Shown here piece by piece: positions 44,481 through 55,497 of a stretch of 64,000 bases of DNA; positions within the stretch are counted from its first letter, which is position 1; each line of letters opens with the position of its first letter. A program made the position numbers and the translations under genes. Location: NCBI RefSeq assembly GCF_035046485.1, contig NC_085138.1:295558515-295622514 (forward strand), read 5' to 3'. The notes under the pieces are model-generated. The model was not told where the DNA came from and ran no database searches. It worked only from the letters and a program-made list of their open reading frames with translations. This DNA comes from Aedes albopictus. Its lineage: Eukaryota; Arthropoda; Insecta; Diptera; Culicidae.

Positions 44481-45764
44481 GGGTAACTCTCGCTGAGACC
44501 GTCCCACTATTTACACCATGTCTTCAAAAATGTATAAGGTGACGATTTTCTGAAAGTCCTCCCCAAAAAAGTAAGGAAAATGCATTTGTTTAATGAAATT
44601 CGTGGACCCCCCGTTAGTTAGCGCCACAAACATTTTGGTGAACCCCTCGATTTTGGTCAATTGTTGGCTCATTTAAACCGTTATAACTCAAAAGTTTCGC
44701 CAGAAACCACTTAAAAACTATAGGTTGTTGGAAAGAGAAAAGATAGAGGTACTCTTTGCAGTTATGAAAAGTTTGGTCGGCCATATTGATTTCGGCCGCC
44801 ATCTTGAATTTATGTACCAAAACATTTTTTTCACCATGTTGGCAACCACCGATTTTCAAAATTTTTACGTCAATCGAAAGCGGGGACATTTTTACACAAC
44901 ATATCAAAAATTTAGAGATGTATGTTTTTCCTATCAAAAGTTATCTGCACTTTTGTAAATCATGACACGTTTTCTCCATACATTTCCATGCGCACCGGCA
45001 ATGAGACGCAACAGCATCAAAGTTGGCGCCTGCTTGTATACACAAACGCACCTGCAGCAAAATTAGGGCAAATCGGAGGTTCGTTCTCATTTTTAACTGT
45101 TTCTCAACGATGCGGGCATTGCTTTTTAAACTTTTTTGGTGTTTTGAAAAGCTGAAACTTTCAACTTTTCATTAGTGGATTCAGATTTAGAGTAAATGTT
45201 CGTTAACACTGTGAAAAAACGCTGCATTTATGTAAACAATCAGCACCTGACCCAGTGCGCAAAAGTGGCATGATTCACAAAAGTGCAGATAACTTTTGAT
45301 AGGAAAAAGATACATCTCTAAATTTTTGATATGTTGTGTAAAAATGTCCCCGCTTTCGATTGACGCAAAAATTTTGAAAATCGGTGGTTGCCAACATGGT
45401 GAAAAAACAGTTTTGGTATAAAAATCCAAGATGGCGGCCAAAATCAATATGGCCGACCCAACTTTTTATAACTGTAAACAGTAGCCCTATCTTCTCTCTT
45501 TTCAACAACCTATAGTTTTTAGGTGGTTTCTGGCGAAACTTTCGAGTTATAACGGTTTAAATGAACCAACAATTGACAAAAATTGAGGGGTCCGCCAAAA
45601 TGCGTGTGGCTCTAACTAACGGGGGGTCCATCAATTTGATTAACCAAATGTATTTTCCTTACTTTTTTGGGGAGGACTTTCAGAAAATCGCCACCTTAAA
45701 CATTTTTGAAGACATGGCCTGAGACATGGTGTAAATAGTGGGACGGTCTCAGCGAGAGTTACCC
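44481..45764. mobile_element. 1.28-kb foldback element with about 490-bp arms
   Basis: The arms 44481-44964 and 45270-45764 are inverted copies starting GGGTAACTCTCGCTGAGACC at both outer ends. TCAT at 44477-44480 and 45765-45768 is a likely 4-bp target duplication. The central 300 bases are unrelated sequence. No coding is seen. Confidence 0.85.
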
Positions 45765-45837
45765 TCATGTTGATTGGGACGTTGAATAGTTAAAGGATTT
45801 TTCCCTTACATCCAGCGTGCAGAATTTTTACCGTGTA

Positions 45838-47900
45838 CAATTCGTGGTTCATGCGACGCCGCCAGATACCGCCCACCAGTTTACCGCCGAGTATTGATTG
45901 ATGCACCAAGCGGTAAGAAGAAGAGTTTTGACATCCAAGCGGTGTGCCGTTTACATCCATCGACCAATCGACGGCACACCGCTTGGATGTCAAAACTTCT
46001 TCTTCTTTTCGCTTGGTGCATCAATCAATTGTGCAATCCGTCTTTTCATCTCGCGGGTAACATCATTATCGCCTTGCACCTAGCACCACTTCGTTACCAC
46101 TACCACGGCCGGACCGACGTGGACCGCCAGCAATCATTGTCTTGGTCTTTGTGGTGTTAATCGTTAGTCCAATCCTCGCAATCTCCCGTTTAAAAGGTAT
46201 GAACCCCTTCTCCACGGCCCGACGGTCGATCCCGATGATGTCGATATCATCCGATACGCCCAGAAGCATATGCGACCTCGTGATAATGGTTCCGCTCCTT
46301 TGCACACCAGCTCTCCTTATCGCTCCCTCTAGCGCGATGTTGAACAATTAGTTCGAAAGAGCATCACCCTGTTTCAGCCCGTCTAAGGTTACGAACGATG
46401 ACGAAATTTCATCCGCAACCCGTACATTTGATTTCGAACCGTCAAGCGTCACACGAATCAGTCTGATCAGCTTCGCCGGAAAACCATGTTCGATCATAAT
46501 CTGCCATAACTCATTTCTCTTCACATAATCGTACGCCGCCTTGATATCAATAAACAGATGATGTGTCTGCAAGTTGTACTCCCGAAATTCATTGAGAATC
46601 TGCCGCAGGGTGAACATCTGATCCATCGTTGATCGGCCCTCACGAAAAACCGCCTGGTATTCGCCGACGGAGGACTCCTCAATCGGCCTCAGTCTGTTAA
46701 ACAGAATTCCGGACAAAATTTGGTACGCTGAATTAAGAAGTGTTATTCCTCTGTAATTCGCGCACTACAGTTGATGCCCTTTTTTGTATGGAGAGCAAAT
46801 GAGACTATCCAACCAAGTAGCAGACAGTTCTTCTTCTTCCCATATATTCAATATAATATGGTGTAAGAGTTGATACAGCTGCTCACTACCGTGCTTGAGA
46901 AGCTCGACCGGGAGTTCGTCGTTTCCAGCAGCCTTATTGTTTTCAGCCCTCTAATGGCTGTCTTGACCTCGTCCATCGTCGTCGATTCGAGCTCTGTCTG
47001 TCGCTCTTCCATTTCCACCGTTCAACAACTCCTCGAAGTGCTCACTCCACCTGGCAGCCTCCATTGCATTGTTATGTCTGTCAGCAAGTTTCCTTTACGG
47101 TCGCTGCACATGATGGGAGAATGCGCTGTTTTTCTCCGCACGCCATTGACAGTTTCGTAAAGCCTCCGCATATCATTCTGCTCCATACTTTCAAGCGCCT
47201 GAGCAATCACATTTCCTCATGGTGTTTTTTCTTTCTGCGGTGGATTTGTTTTTCGGCTGCTCTCGCTTCCCTATATCGCTCCCTGCTCTGCCGGATTCCA
47301 GACACCAGCATCCGGCTTCTCGCGACATTCTTCTCGTCCGTTACTCTCTGACACTCCTCGTCGAACCACGCGTCCCTAGGTCGTCTTTGAGCAGTGCCTA
47401 TCACCTCCCACGCTGCCGTACTCATCGCTCCGTGGATAGACTCCCACAGAGTGTTGAGATTCTCGCTCTCGTTGGTCTCACTTATCCGCTCGTCCAGCTT
47501 CTGGTGATCAGGTATCAGTAGGTCGGCTCCAGAGGCACGTTCTCCTCCATTTGGGAAATTTGTGCCAGTGGTATAGCTTCTGGTGATAGCCTACCGTACC
47601 GTTTGCAGAAAAACGGTGAATGTTGAAACGCATCGATCGCCGGTTCTTCGAGTCCGACACGGTTGATAACCGAGCTCGAATCTTACTAACTACGAGGCAG
47701 TGATCTGAGTCGATGTTCGGACCCCTAAAAGTTCTCACATCAATGGCGTCCGAGAAGTGTCGGCCATCTACCAGCATATGGTCCATTTAGTTGCAAACTT
47801 CGCCATTTGGGTGTCTCCAGGTGTGCTTGTGGATATTCTTGCGCGCAAAGTAGAAGCTACTAATGGACAGGGTAGGAACTTGTGAGGATCAGAGCTATGT
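45838..47900 (-). pseudogene. RTE-type LINE, endonuclease to RT (copy 3), broken
   Basis: Downward from 47786 the minus strand shows HMLVDGRHFSDAIDVRTF and PNIDSDHCLVVSKIRARLS (end of the endonuclease, SDH motif). Then come DAWFDEECQRVTDEKN (47400), a basic linker (RSREQYR-like, KQIHRRKKKHHEE), and the RT motifs YQAVFREGRSTMDQMF, FIDIKAAYDYVKRNELW and DGLKQGDALSN (46716-46348). After a frame change it gives FNIALEGAIRRAG with VSDDIDIIG in place of the usual FADDIDII: both Asp are kept but the preceding residues are changed. A hairpin at 45894-46027 and several frame changes break it further. Confidence 0.8.
45894..46027. repeat. 134-bp hairpin inside RTE copy 3
   Basis: TTGATTGATGCACCAAGCGG on the left is mirrored at 46008-46027, and pairing runs inward through GTTTTGACATCCAAGCGGTG. 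The arms are about 57 bases with few mismatches, around a short loop (CATCCATCGACCAAT). Confidence 0.85.
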
Positions 47901-48079
47901 TGGAAGCTCTCCTTATCGACTCACCGTTTTGAAGCCCAATATATTTACGCAATATATTTATGAGGTATCATTTTCTGCTCGGGCTGTAGACTGTAGACTT
48001 TTAGCCCGTTGTTCTCAATGGTACATATTTCTTATTTGATTAAAAATAACATTCCTCGTGGCAAAAGGTTAATGCAACC

Positions 48080-48185
48080 ATAACAAATTGCAAATGCTCA
48101 ATAGAAAATCAAAAAGCGCTCCATAAAGAATGAACATATGTTCCATGAAAATGTGAAATGTTACCCATAAATAATAGACGATTCC
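48080..48185. repeat. fragment of the ATAGAAAATT-type repeat
   Basis: GCTCAATAGAAAATC, GCGCTCCATAAAGAATG and GTTCCATGAAAATG match, in inverse order, the end of the foldback near 56230-56310. Confidence 0.6.
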
Positions 48186-48439
48186 CGTCTGACCTAACCC
48201 CCCTTTTTTATATTTTTCTTCGAAAGACAAGTGTTTTTTATGACTAATACCGCTTTCAGATTTTTTTTATAATGAATCCTGATTTTCATACAAATTTTCA
48301 AAAACTGCGAATTTCACCACTTTTTGAAATAATAATCACCATGCGAAGCAGTTTTTGGCTGTTTTTGGCAGCCCTGCAATGGTGATCTTTTTTTTTTCAC
48401 CTCAGAAAATTTGGAACGACTGGGAGCCCTTTTTTTGTT

Positions 48440-48720
48440 TACAATTACAAATGTCAAACTGCACGGCTGGACGTACATTTCACGGGGCATCTGCTGGAGC
48501 TGGAGGATATTTGGCCAGGAGCGGAGGTTCGCTAAACTGGATGCCGGACACGTGCTGCGCTAGGAGCTGTTCCGGTCGTGCATCGTGGAAGCATTAGAGC
48601 GGGCCCGAAAATAACCGATATAAGGAGAGCACCGAATCCAGATTGCCGACCGCGGTGCTAAGAAGGTGCTGGTGATATTTATTGACTAGGTGGACCGGAG
48701 TCCGGAAGATGTCCAACTTC
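48440..48720 (+). pseudogene. possible decayed small histone-fold-like gene (tentative)
   Basis: In shifting frames the plus strand gives HLLELEDIWPGAEVR, then LDAGHVLR, then ELFRSCIVEALERARK, then LPTAVL and a KVLVIFID-like end. The order and spacing remind me of CENP-X/MHF2-type proteins (a helix with VEA..R..RQ, then a closing LEKVLP-type helix). At least two stops and two frame changes are present. This rests on pattern memory only and may be chance. Confidence 0.22.
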
Positions 48721-48762
48721 CGGGGAAAAGACGGATTTTTGCGTTTTGAGTAAGTTTTTTAA

Positions 48763-49715
48763 CCCTTTCCTTCCCACGACTTTGAACGACTGTTTCTATG
48801 TCAAAAAACCGTTTCCGAAAAAAGTGCTGGAACAAAATTTATTGCAAATTGACCTAATTTTTCGAAATCAACAAAACATTTTGTTGTTGTAAATCAATAG
48901 TATTTTGATTATTTATCAATAGTTCCACTATTGAAACAAGTAATTGGCAGTTGGGTTTACCCAGACATGGGCAAAACACCAAACCGTGCCGCACCGGTGG
49001 CGTGTTTGCCCGTAAACACACCACCGTGTGTGTTCATATCACCACCTTCGTTCAGTTTCTACTGATGAACACGCAGTGCGACTGGCGAAACACTCGTGTC
49101 GGTGTTATAACTCGAGCTTCAGTTTCGGCTCCGTGTTTCAGTTTTGGTTGGGCACGGAGGCCGAGTGTTTCCGATTGTATGAAACACCAAAGCAGTGAGC
49201 TCGGCCACAGTGCGTGGTAGCTTGGCTGCATCAGAGCCACTGAGTCAGAAGGGACGAGAAAGACACAAAAGGAGCCGCCAAGTACTTCACTCTCGTCGTC
49301 GACCAACAGCATTTGCAACTGGTGCTGGAGAATGAACGGCACCGAGCGCTTGAACTCGCACGAGTGTTTTGATAATCGGAAACACTCGGGCTCCGTGTTA
49401 CCCGAAGCGTCAAACACCGTGCCCAGTGCCTGAGCACCGCCACCGACACCGGTGTTGAGCCAGACACGGTGCGTGTTCGTTCTGAAACACGGAGAGCTAG
49501 GTGGTGGCTTGGCAACCACGGTGGTGTGTTTGAGCATCGACTCCTCGTGCAGTGCAGTGTTTGGACATGTCTGGGTTTACCTAATGAGTGTACAATCGTA
49601 TTCTAAAAACTATTGCATCATATTCAACTAATTCGGTTTGTCTCGAGTTCGCCGAAAACCGATGGTGCTCTAGAGCTGAGACTTCAGCTCTAGAGCAACC
49701 ATGGGAAGTAGAGGG
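48763..49715. mobile_element. TTAA-flanked element (piggyBac-type)
   Basis: TTAA at 48759-48762 and 49716-49719, with ends CCCTTTCCTTCCCACG and the complement of CCCTCTACTTCCCATGG. It contains a complete hAT element at 48962-49573; without it the element would be about 330 bp. Confidence 0.65.
48962..49573. mobile_element. hAT-type element nested in the TTAA element
   Basis: The ends are CAGACATGGGCAAAACAC and the complement of CAGACATGTCCAAACAC. The 8-bp duplication GGTTTACC flanks at 48954-48961 and 49574-49581. The interior holds many ACACCGTG/CACGGTGT-type words in both orientations. No transposase is recognised. Confidence 0.8.
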
Positions 49716-49719
49716 TTAA

Positions 49720-50525
49720 TCGGATTTTTGCAATCCAACGTAAAATTGCCTTCTTCGCGTTGGTTACCTAACACAAACTGTTGAGACTATTGTATATCTG
49801 AATTTTCGACAAGATTGACGCAATGCTTCAATGGGGCACGTTCGGTATAGGGTAAGAAATCAAACTTTGAACTAGTCAAATTGTAATCTTAATTTGAACC
49901 ATTTCAAAATTCATTAAAAAGACGTACTTTTCAGGCAAATATTGTCCCGAAAAAGATGTTAAACAGCTTTCCGTAATATAACCTGATAACATGGACTTTA
50001 AAAGCATTGAAAAAAGCGTTTTTGTCATGGAAAACAGGCAATTGAAAAATCACTGTGATTTCACCCATTTCCCCCAAGAGAAAGCACATTTTCGGTGCAC
50101 TCGTACAGCTCATACATTGTATCACACGCAATATGTGAACACGTCAAATGAAAGCTTATTTATCGTAGAATCGACCAACCGAATAATATTCCGCATTATT
50201 TGTCATAAAATTATCAAATTTAAGTGATTCTTACTTGGAGAATGTTATCTTAAGTTGAACCATTTGTAATCTAAATTTGAACTAGTAAACGGGGGTGAGC
50301 TTCTAGTGTTGGCCTGTAGATTGCGCTAGTGGTTGCTTTGTTTACTCTTGGGGGATGAAAAAATCCAAATTAAGTTTCCAAATTCCTAAAGAATTTCGAA
50401 CATTCTGAGTTGAGATTCCACTGCCTAATGAAAAATAGGTATGAGAATTAGCAGATTCATGTGATTATTCATTGTTTAGCATGGAATTGGCTGTTTTGTG
50501 AGCTGCTCGAGCTGCTGCCGCCGGT
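49720..50525. other. no recognised gene; GAACTAGT and TTCAAATTAAGATT words
   Basis: TTTGAACTAGT with AATCTTAATTTGAACC near 49866-49905 recurs as TTGAACTAGT with ATCTTAAGTTGAACC at 50249-50290, enclosing an AT-rich block. It may be a degraded element. Confidence 0.4.
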
Positions 50526-50592
50526 AGTTCAAATTAAGATTAAAATTGGTTCAAATTATGATTACGATGGTTCAAATTAAGATTAAAATCAT
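50526..50592 (+). repeat. short tandem repeat of GGTTCAAATTAAGATTAAAAT
   Basis: Close to three copies of a unit of about 23 bases with few changes; the individual copies are slightly variable in length. Confidence 0.7.
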
Positions 50593-50793
50593 TGTTGATG
50601 AAAAATCAAATAATTCAATGAAATTCGGTGCAAATACAAACTTTTTACCATTTAACAGAAAGCTTATACCCGTGGCTTTCATGTACATTCGATTTTGCCG
50701 TAGTAAATTATTTCCATGTGGGAGAAAAAATCACTTAAAATTTGCACTGCTTCAGAAAGCCTCAATTTGGTTCAAATTTGGATTACCTACCCT

Positions 50794-51119
50794 AGTACTA
50801 GATTTGTAGTAATGAGCTGAATTTTAGTATGGTGAGAAGGTTAATTCTCCGTTTCTGCAATGAAATGGTGCAAAAAGCGTGGGTATTATGATTCCTTGCC
50901 TAATTTGATGCTGTTTGAGCAAAACTTTGGATAACTATGTTGTTTATGTTGCAAGAAATAGAGAAAACAACAACACTGTTGCCCAAAGTTTTGCTCAAAC
51001 AGCATCAAATTAGGCAAGGAATCATAATACCCACGCTTTATGCACCATTTCATTGCAGAAACGGAGAATTGACCTTCTCACCATACTAAAATTCAGCTCA
51101 TTACTACAAATCTAGTACT
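50794..51119. repeat. 326-bp near-perfect hairpin
   Basis: The left arm from AGTACTAGATTTGTAGTAATG is matched by the right arm ending at 51119. Arms are about 140 bases with only a few mismatches by eye (for example around 50850 and 50880), around a loop of about 40 bases. It could be a foldback MITE or a source of double-stranded RNA. Confidence 0.9.
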
Positions 51120-51551
51120 TCACCGATCTCTCCTATTGAGAGTTGTCCTGGACTCGTCGGGGGATGGGAAAGGATAGTTAGTTGGACACCTAAAAAAATA
51201 GAAAACTACAACCGCGCTAGGTCTACATATAGGTATCAATGGAATATGGATGTTGTTAGTAGAAGGATTAGACTACTTCGAAACAGCTGTCTTCATCCAA
51301 GGTCATCTTGGTCCCAGATGGGTTGTTCGATTGACAATCCGAAATTTTAATCTGAAAATTTAGTTGCACGTTTTTAATTACTATATGGATACATCGGGGA
51401 TTACATTAATGAAAAAATATAAATAATCACTGCTTACGTTACGGAACAATAAAAGATTTTGTTTCTTTACAAATTATTAACAAAGGTAATTTGAAAACAA
51501 TACATTGCCTCGCAGGCATTTAGGTTGGTCAATCTATGTTGGTTTATACTA

Positions 51552-51819
51552 CAGTAGACGTTCGATAACTGCAACATGTTTACGTTTCACCTACCGAATG
51601 AAATTCGTTAACTGCAACGACTGACAGACGTCAACGACTTGTCAGTTGGTCTGAAAGTGATCTAAAATGCATTCGAAAGTGCATCGCTATGCAGCTGTCA
51701 TCTGCTTTGACAGAAATTTGACAGATAGCGGTGCGATAACTGCAAAACTGTTGCACTTATCGGACTTGCAGTTAAAAACCATTGCAGTTAAAGCGTTTGC
51801 ACCGAGCGAACGTCTACTG
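51552..51819. mobile_element. TA-flanked MITE (pogo-type)
   Basis: TA at 51550-51551 and 51820-51821, with ends CAGTAGACGTTCG and the complement of CAGTAGACGTTCG. Subterminal GATAACTGCAA words occur in both orientations, as in pogo/Tigger-type elements. Length is 268 bp. Confidence 0.8.
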
Positions 51820-52256
51820 TATTAAAAAAGTTAAAGTTTGTGCTTACCACACGTAGCTAAAGCAAACTTTTTTTAATCTATTCCAGTAATTCCTATTAAC
51901 CATGGTAACCGTAATGGTAATTTGATTAGCAAACCATGGTAAACATTTCTTCCTGAAGAAGCTTTCGTCACCCATCAATTCTCATCGTTGGAAACTATAT
52001 GGACGAACGGATTCAGATTTCATTATTGTTATTATTTTATATTTTTTTATGTGTTATTAAATATGTAGTACTGCTTGGTAGGGGTTGGGGCGGGGGTAGT
52101 TTAGAAAGATATATAATAGCATCCGAAATTCCAGGGGGGGGGGAGGTGCAAAAGCATTAGTTGTTGGTAATGATCATAACTTCATTCAGCTGACGGGTTC
52201 ACCATTCAAGTATGAAAATAGACTATTCCCCTCTAATCATAAGAACTTGTCGTTAA

Positions 52257-52880
52257 CCCCTTAATAAGGCTGAGAAAACTAGAAGAGTTGTCAACGCATA
52301 CTATTATGGAAATGATTTTATACATGATAACATGTACAAAACAATTTTTGTTTGAAAGAAACTTTTAAAAATCTAGGTGGCAATATAGTTGCCACTGCCC
52401 GTTTAGGCCAAAAACGCTGGTGGGAATATAGTGGCTACTGCCCATTTACCCCAAAAACGAGCTTTTGTGGTGGCAATATAGTTGCCACTGCCCGTTTAGG
52501 GTAGTTTTCTTCTTTTGACTTTGACAAAAAGCCGAAAAAGACATTTTAGAGTGGATCGGGGCTTAACCCATAATATAAACTGTGTAGTTTAGCTCATGTC
52601 AACCCAAAATTTGATTATTTTTCAAAATATTTACCAAATCTATAATTTTACAATAAGTTTGGGCTAATTTTTTTCACGCGGTCAAAATTTAGCCATTTTT
52701 GAGACTACAAATGGCTCCTAAATTGTTGTTAAAGCTGTGTTTAGTACCAAAAAAATACCAGGCGTTGTTAGTAATCCCAATTTTGCGTAAACCAAAAAAA
52801 AAGTTCGAAGTAAATTGTTATAAAACAGAAAAAAATACAAACCGTAGGTAGCAATATAGTTGCTACTGCCTTATAAAGGG
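52257..52880. mobile_element. TTAA-flanked element inside the 112-bp satellite
   Basis: TTAA at 52253-52256 and 52881-52884, with ends CCCCTTAATAAGGC and the complement of CCCTTTATAAGGC. The word GGCAATATAGTTGCCACTGC (or a variant) repeats at 52379, 52423, 52472 and 52847. It splits a satellite unit between CTTGTCG and GGTTATTAAAG. Confidence 0.72.
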
Positions 52881-53484
52881 TTAAATAGGTTATTAAAGTT
52901 CTCTGGAGTTGTTTGGTGACGCACAATATATCTACTTTGCAAATAAAACCACTCCTTCTAATAATTAGAACTTGCCATTGAAAAGGTTCACCAAGTCCTC
53001 TGCAGTTGTTTGGTGACGCATAATACCTATACTTTAGATATAGATCATTTCTCTTCATAGTTTTTCTCCCTTGACCTCAGAGCTTGTCGTTGAGAAGGTT
53101 CACCAAGTCCACTGAAGTTGTATGGTGACGCATAATACCTATACTTTAGATATAGATCATTTCTCTTTATAGTTTTTCTCCTTTGACCTCAGAATTTGTC
53201 GTTGAGAAGGTTCACCAAGTCCACTGAAGTTGTATGGTGACGCATAATACCTTTATTTTAGATATAGATCATTTCTCTTCATAGTTTTTCTCCCTTGACC
53301 TCAGAGCTTGTCGTTGAGAAGGTTCACCAAGTCCACTGAAGTTGTATGGTGACGCATAATACCTATACTTTAGATATAGATCATTTCTCTTTTTAGTTTA
53401 TTTCCCTTGACCGCAGAACTTGTCGTTGAGAAGGTTCACCAAGTCCTCTGAACTTGTATGGTGACGCATAATACCTTTACTTTA

Positions 53485-53560
53485 CTGCCCCCACTCGCAA
53501 AACAGTCCCATATGAATAGGAAACCCAGCAAAGATGGGGTGTTATGCGAGTGGCGGCGGT
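53485..53560. mobile_element. 76-bp MITE with TTA duplication (Harbinger-type)
   Basis: TTA at 53482-53484 and 53561-53563. The ends are CTGCCCCCACTCGCAAAAC and the complement of ACCGCCGCCACTCGCATAAC. Removing it restores the satellite unit (TACTTTAGATATAG). A 3-bp TTA duplication fits PIF/Harbinger-type transposition. Confidence 0.8.
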
Positions 53561-54068
53561 TTAGATATAGATCATTTCTCTTTATAGTTTTTCTCCCTTG
53601 AACTTAGAACTTGTCGTTGAGAAGGTTCACCAAGTCCTTTGAAGTTTGTTTGGTGACGCACAATACATCTGCTTTCTGGCTTTCATTGAGTTCTCCAAGT
53701 GTTATCTCACGAAACCTACTGCAACCCTATCCATGTACAACAGAAGAAAAAATGTTAACTAAGTTCTTAAAAATTCTTAACTCGGGGAATTTGAACACAA
53801 ACCACCCTACACTCTTTCCCCCTAATTATTCATTCCTGGGTACGGTAAGCATATAACCTAATCACACCATGCATTAGGAGTCACCTGTTCAGTGGACTCT
53901 TGGCGGTACTGTTGGCCAACTTAGATAACCACTACACAGGCTGAAGAGTAAACTAAGATATAAATGATCAACTTAATAAAGGACCGAACCGCTGATAAAA
54001 ATTATGAGAATGCTTGTGAAGCTGTGTTAAACATTGATTATTTAATAAACTAAAGATCTATCTCAATG

Positions 54069-54232
54069 GGGCCATGCACAAATTACGTCACGCTTTCAGG
54101 GGGATGGGGGGTTTTGCATAACGTGACGACCCATACAAAAATGTTTGAGGTCTCACACAAAAAGTGTAACATAGTGGGGAGGGCGGGTTGAAAAAGGTCG
54201 ATTTTTGCGTGACATAATTTGTGTACCATCCC
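54069..54232. mobile_element. MITE with ACAAATTACGTCACGC ends
   Basis: The left GGGCCATGCACAAATTACGT and the right complement of GGGATGGTACACAAATTATG agree at most positions. AATG at 54065-54068 and 54233-54236 is a likely duplication. The inside has G runs. Confidence 0.75.
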
Positions 54233-54527
54233 AATGATAAGCTTGTCTCTGGCGTGTAGCCATCCTGATATCCAGTAATAAGACATTTCGGAATTACAAT
54301 AATTCTACAAATTCATGTTGGCTAACAAAATGCACACTCATATTTTCATCCTTAACAACCCATAATTTTTTCGTCAGCGGATGCTCGAAGTATTTCTTTT
54401 CATTGCACACCGCTAGAGACATCCTGCTCGGCATGGCGCATCCCTAGGCATTACCTTCGGAAAATTCGGGTCATCGCCAGCATTATAGCACCGCCATGTC
54501 GGCCACTCGAACCAACCGATCGGCTTG

Positions 54528-55256
54528 CTACACCGTGCCGCAATAGGACGCACTCCGTGGATGCTGTAAGGGATGCATAAAGTACTCCAGGTTGATGAAC
54601 TGCCTCGGGTTGCCGACGGTATGCTTGTCGAACATTTCCAATACTATGTGCCAAGGGTTGATGGCCGGGTTGCGCTCCTTGTGGATCGTCTCGTGCGTTG
54701 TCATCTGTCGATTGAATTGAAAGGTGAGATATGTATATATTTAGCCATCGCATAGAACCTACCACAACGTGATGTAGACCTGTGAATACAACGAAAAACT
54801 TCACGGAATCAATGATTTCGCTTTGGCCGAAGAACTGCGCTGTATTGCGGAAGAGTGCTTACAAAGGATGTCCCTTGGTAAGCGCCTGAAGGCCAACGAA
54901 TTGCAGCGGCGAAATGGCAATCTCCATCTAGTTCTCGGCTGCGAATCAGTTCAATCAGCTGCTCCTCCGCCAACCGCCACCCGGGTTCTTCACTAGATGG
55001 GCTTAAAAATGGCCAACGTGAATGCGGTGACAACGTCTCGATTCCGCCGGCACGATTTGATTGCTGGCTGGCAATCTCGCCATCTACCTGAATATCCGAT
55101 TCCGATGTGCTGCTCGTAGATCCGGGAAACTGGGCCAATGGAATCCCAACCGTACACGGTGAAACCTAGGATGGTGAAACGTTGAAATTCCCCCGTCGAT
55201 TTTTTTTTCGATGCGCGGAAATGAGAAAAACTGATACTGACTTCAAAACAAAACAA
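54528..55256 (-). pseudogene. possible host-gene fragment with a 58-nt intron (unknown product)
   Basis: On the minus strand a frame running up to 54763 (ALFRNTAQFFGQSEIIDSVK, then FFVVFTGLHHVV) meets a GTAGGT...CGACAG intron at 54762-54705 and continues in frame as MTTHETIHKERNPAINPWH, then IVLEMFDKHTVGNPRQF, ending at TAG (54528-54530). Upstream, in other frames, are a Ser-rich stretch (SGSTSS-like, ESDIQVDGEIASQQSN) with EEQLIELIRSREL and, further up, QRFTILGFTVYGWDSIG. A TAA at 54859-54861 and frame changes near 54930 and 55110 argue for decay, or for further introns that I cannot place. The protein-like composition and in-frame splice make this the best host-gene candidate in the window. 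I do not recognise the family. Confidence 0.38.
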
Positions 55257-55497
55257 ACGTTTGACAGTTTGCTGATTAGAAACTCACCACATCGCTGTGG
55301 TCGACGCATAGAGGAAATTGGGGTACAACGGAAATTGGGGTGAAATAATTAATAGGAGACAGTAGAGCTAAAGTGCTACTTCGCAGGTTTTTCACTGTTT
55401 TTCAATAGTTAGAGGCTTCAAAACATAGGGGTTCCTTGGGAAAGTTTGCTCTATAAATTGGCGGAAAGCCGTTAAATACATAAAAAAAATTTCACGG

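Larger units (their letters stand above)
43982..45835. mobile_element. TA-flanked element nested in RTE copy 3
   Basis: TA at 43980-43981 and 45836-45837, with inverted ends CACGGTAAAAAATCTGCAC and the complement of CACGGTAAAAATTCTGCAC. It interrupts the RTE frame between HELY and QVYK. It carries a SINE and a large foldback; without the foldback it would be about 570 bp. Confidence 0.75.
52190..53690. repeat. 112-bp satellite, interrupted by two MITEs
   Basis: The marker CTTGTCGTTGAGAAGG occurs near 52971, 53083, 53195, 53307 and 53419 (exact 112 spacing), and again at 53610 after a 79-bp insertion. A first, divergent unit at 52246 is split by the TTAA element. Each unit contains GGTTCACCAAGTCC, TATGGTGACGCATAATACC and TAGATATAGATCATTTCTC. 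Confidence 0.93.
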
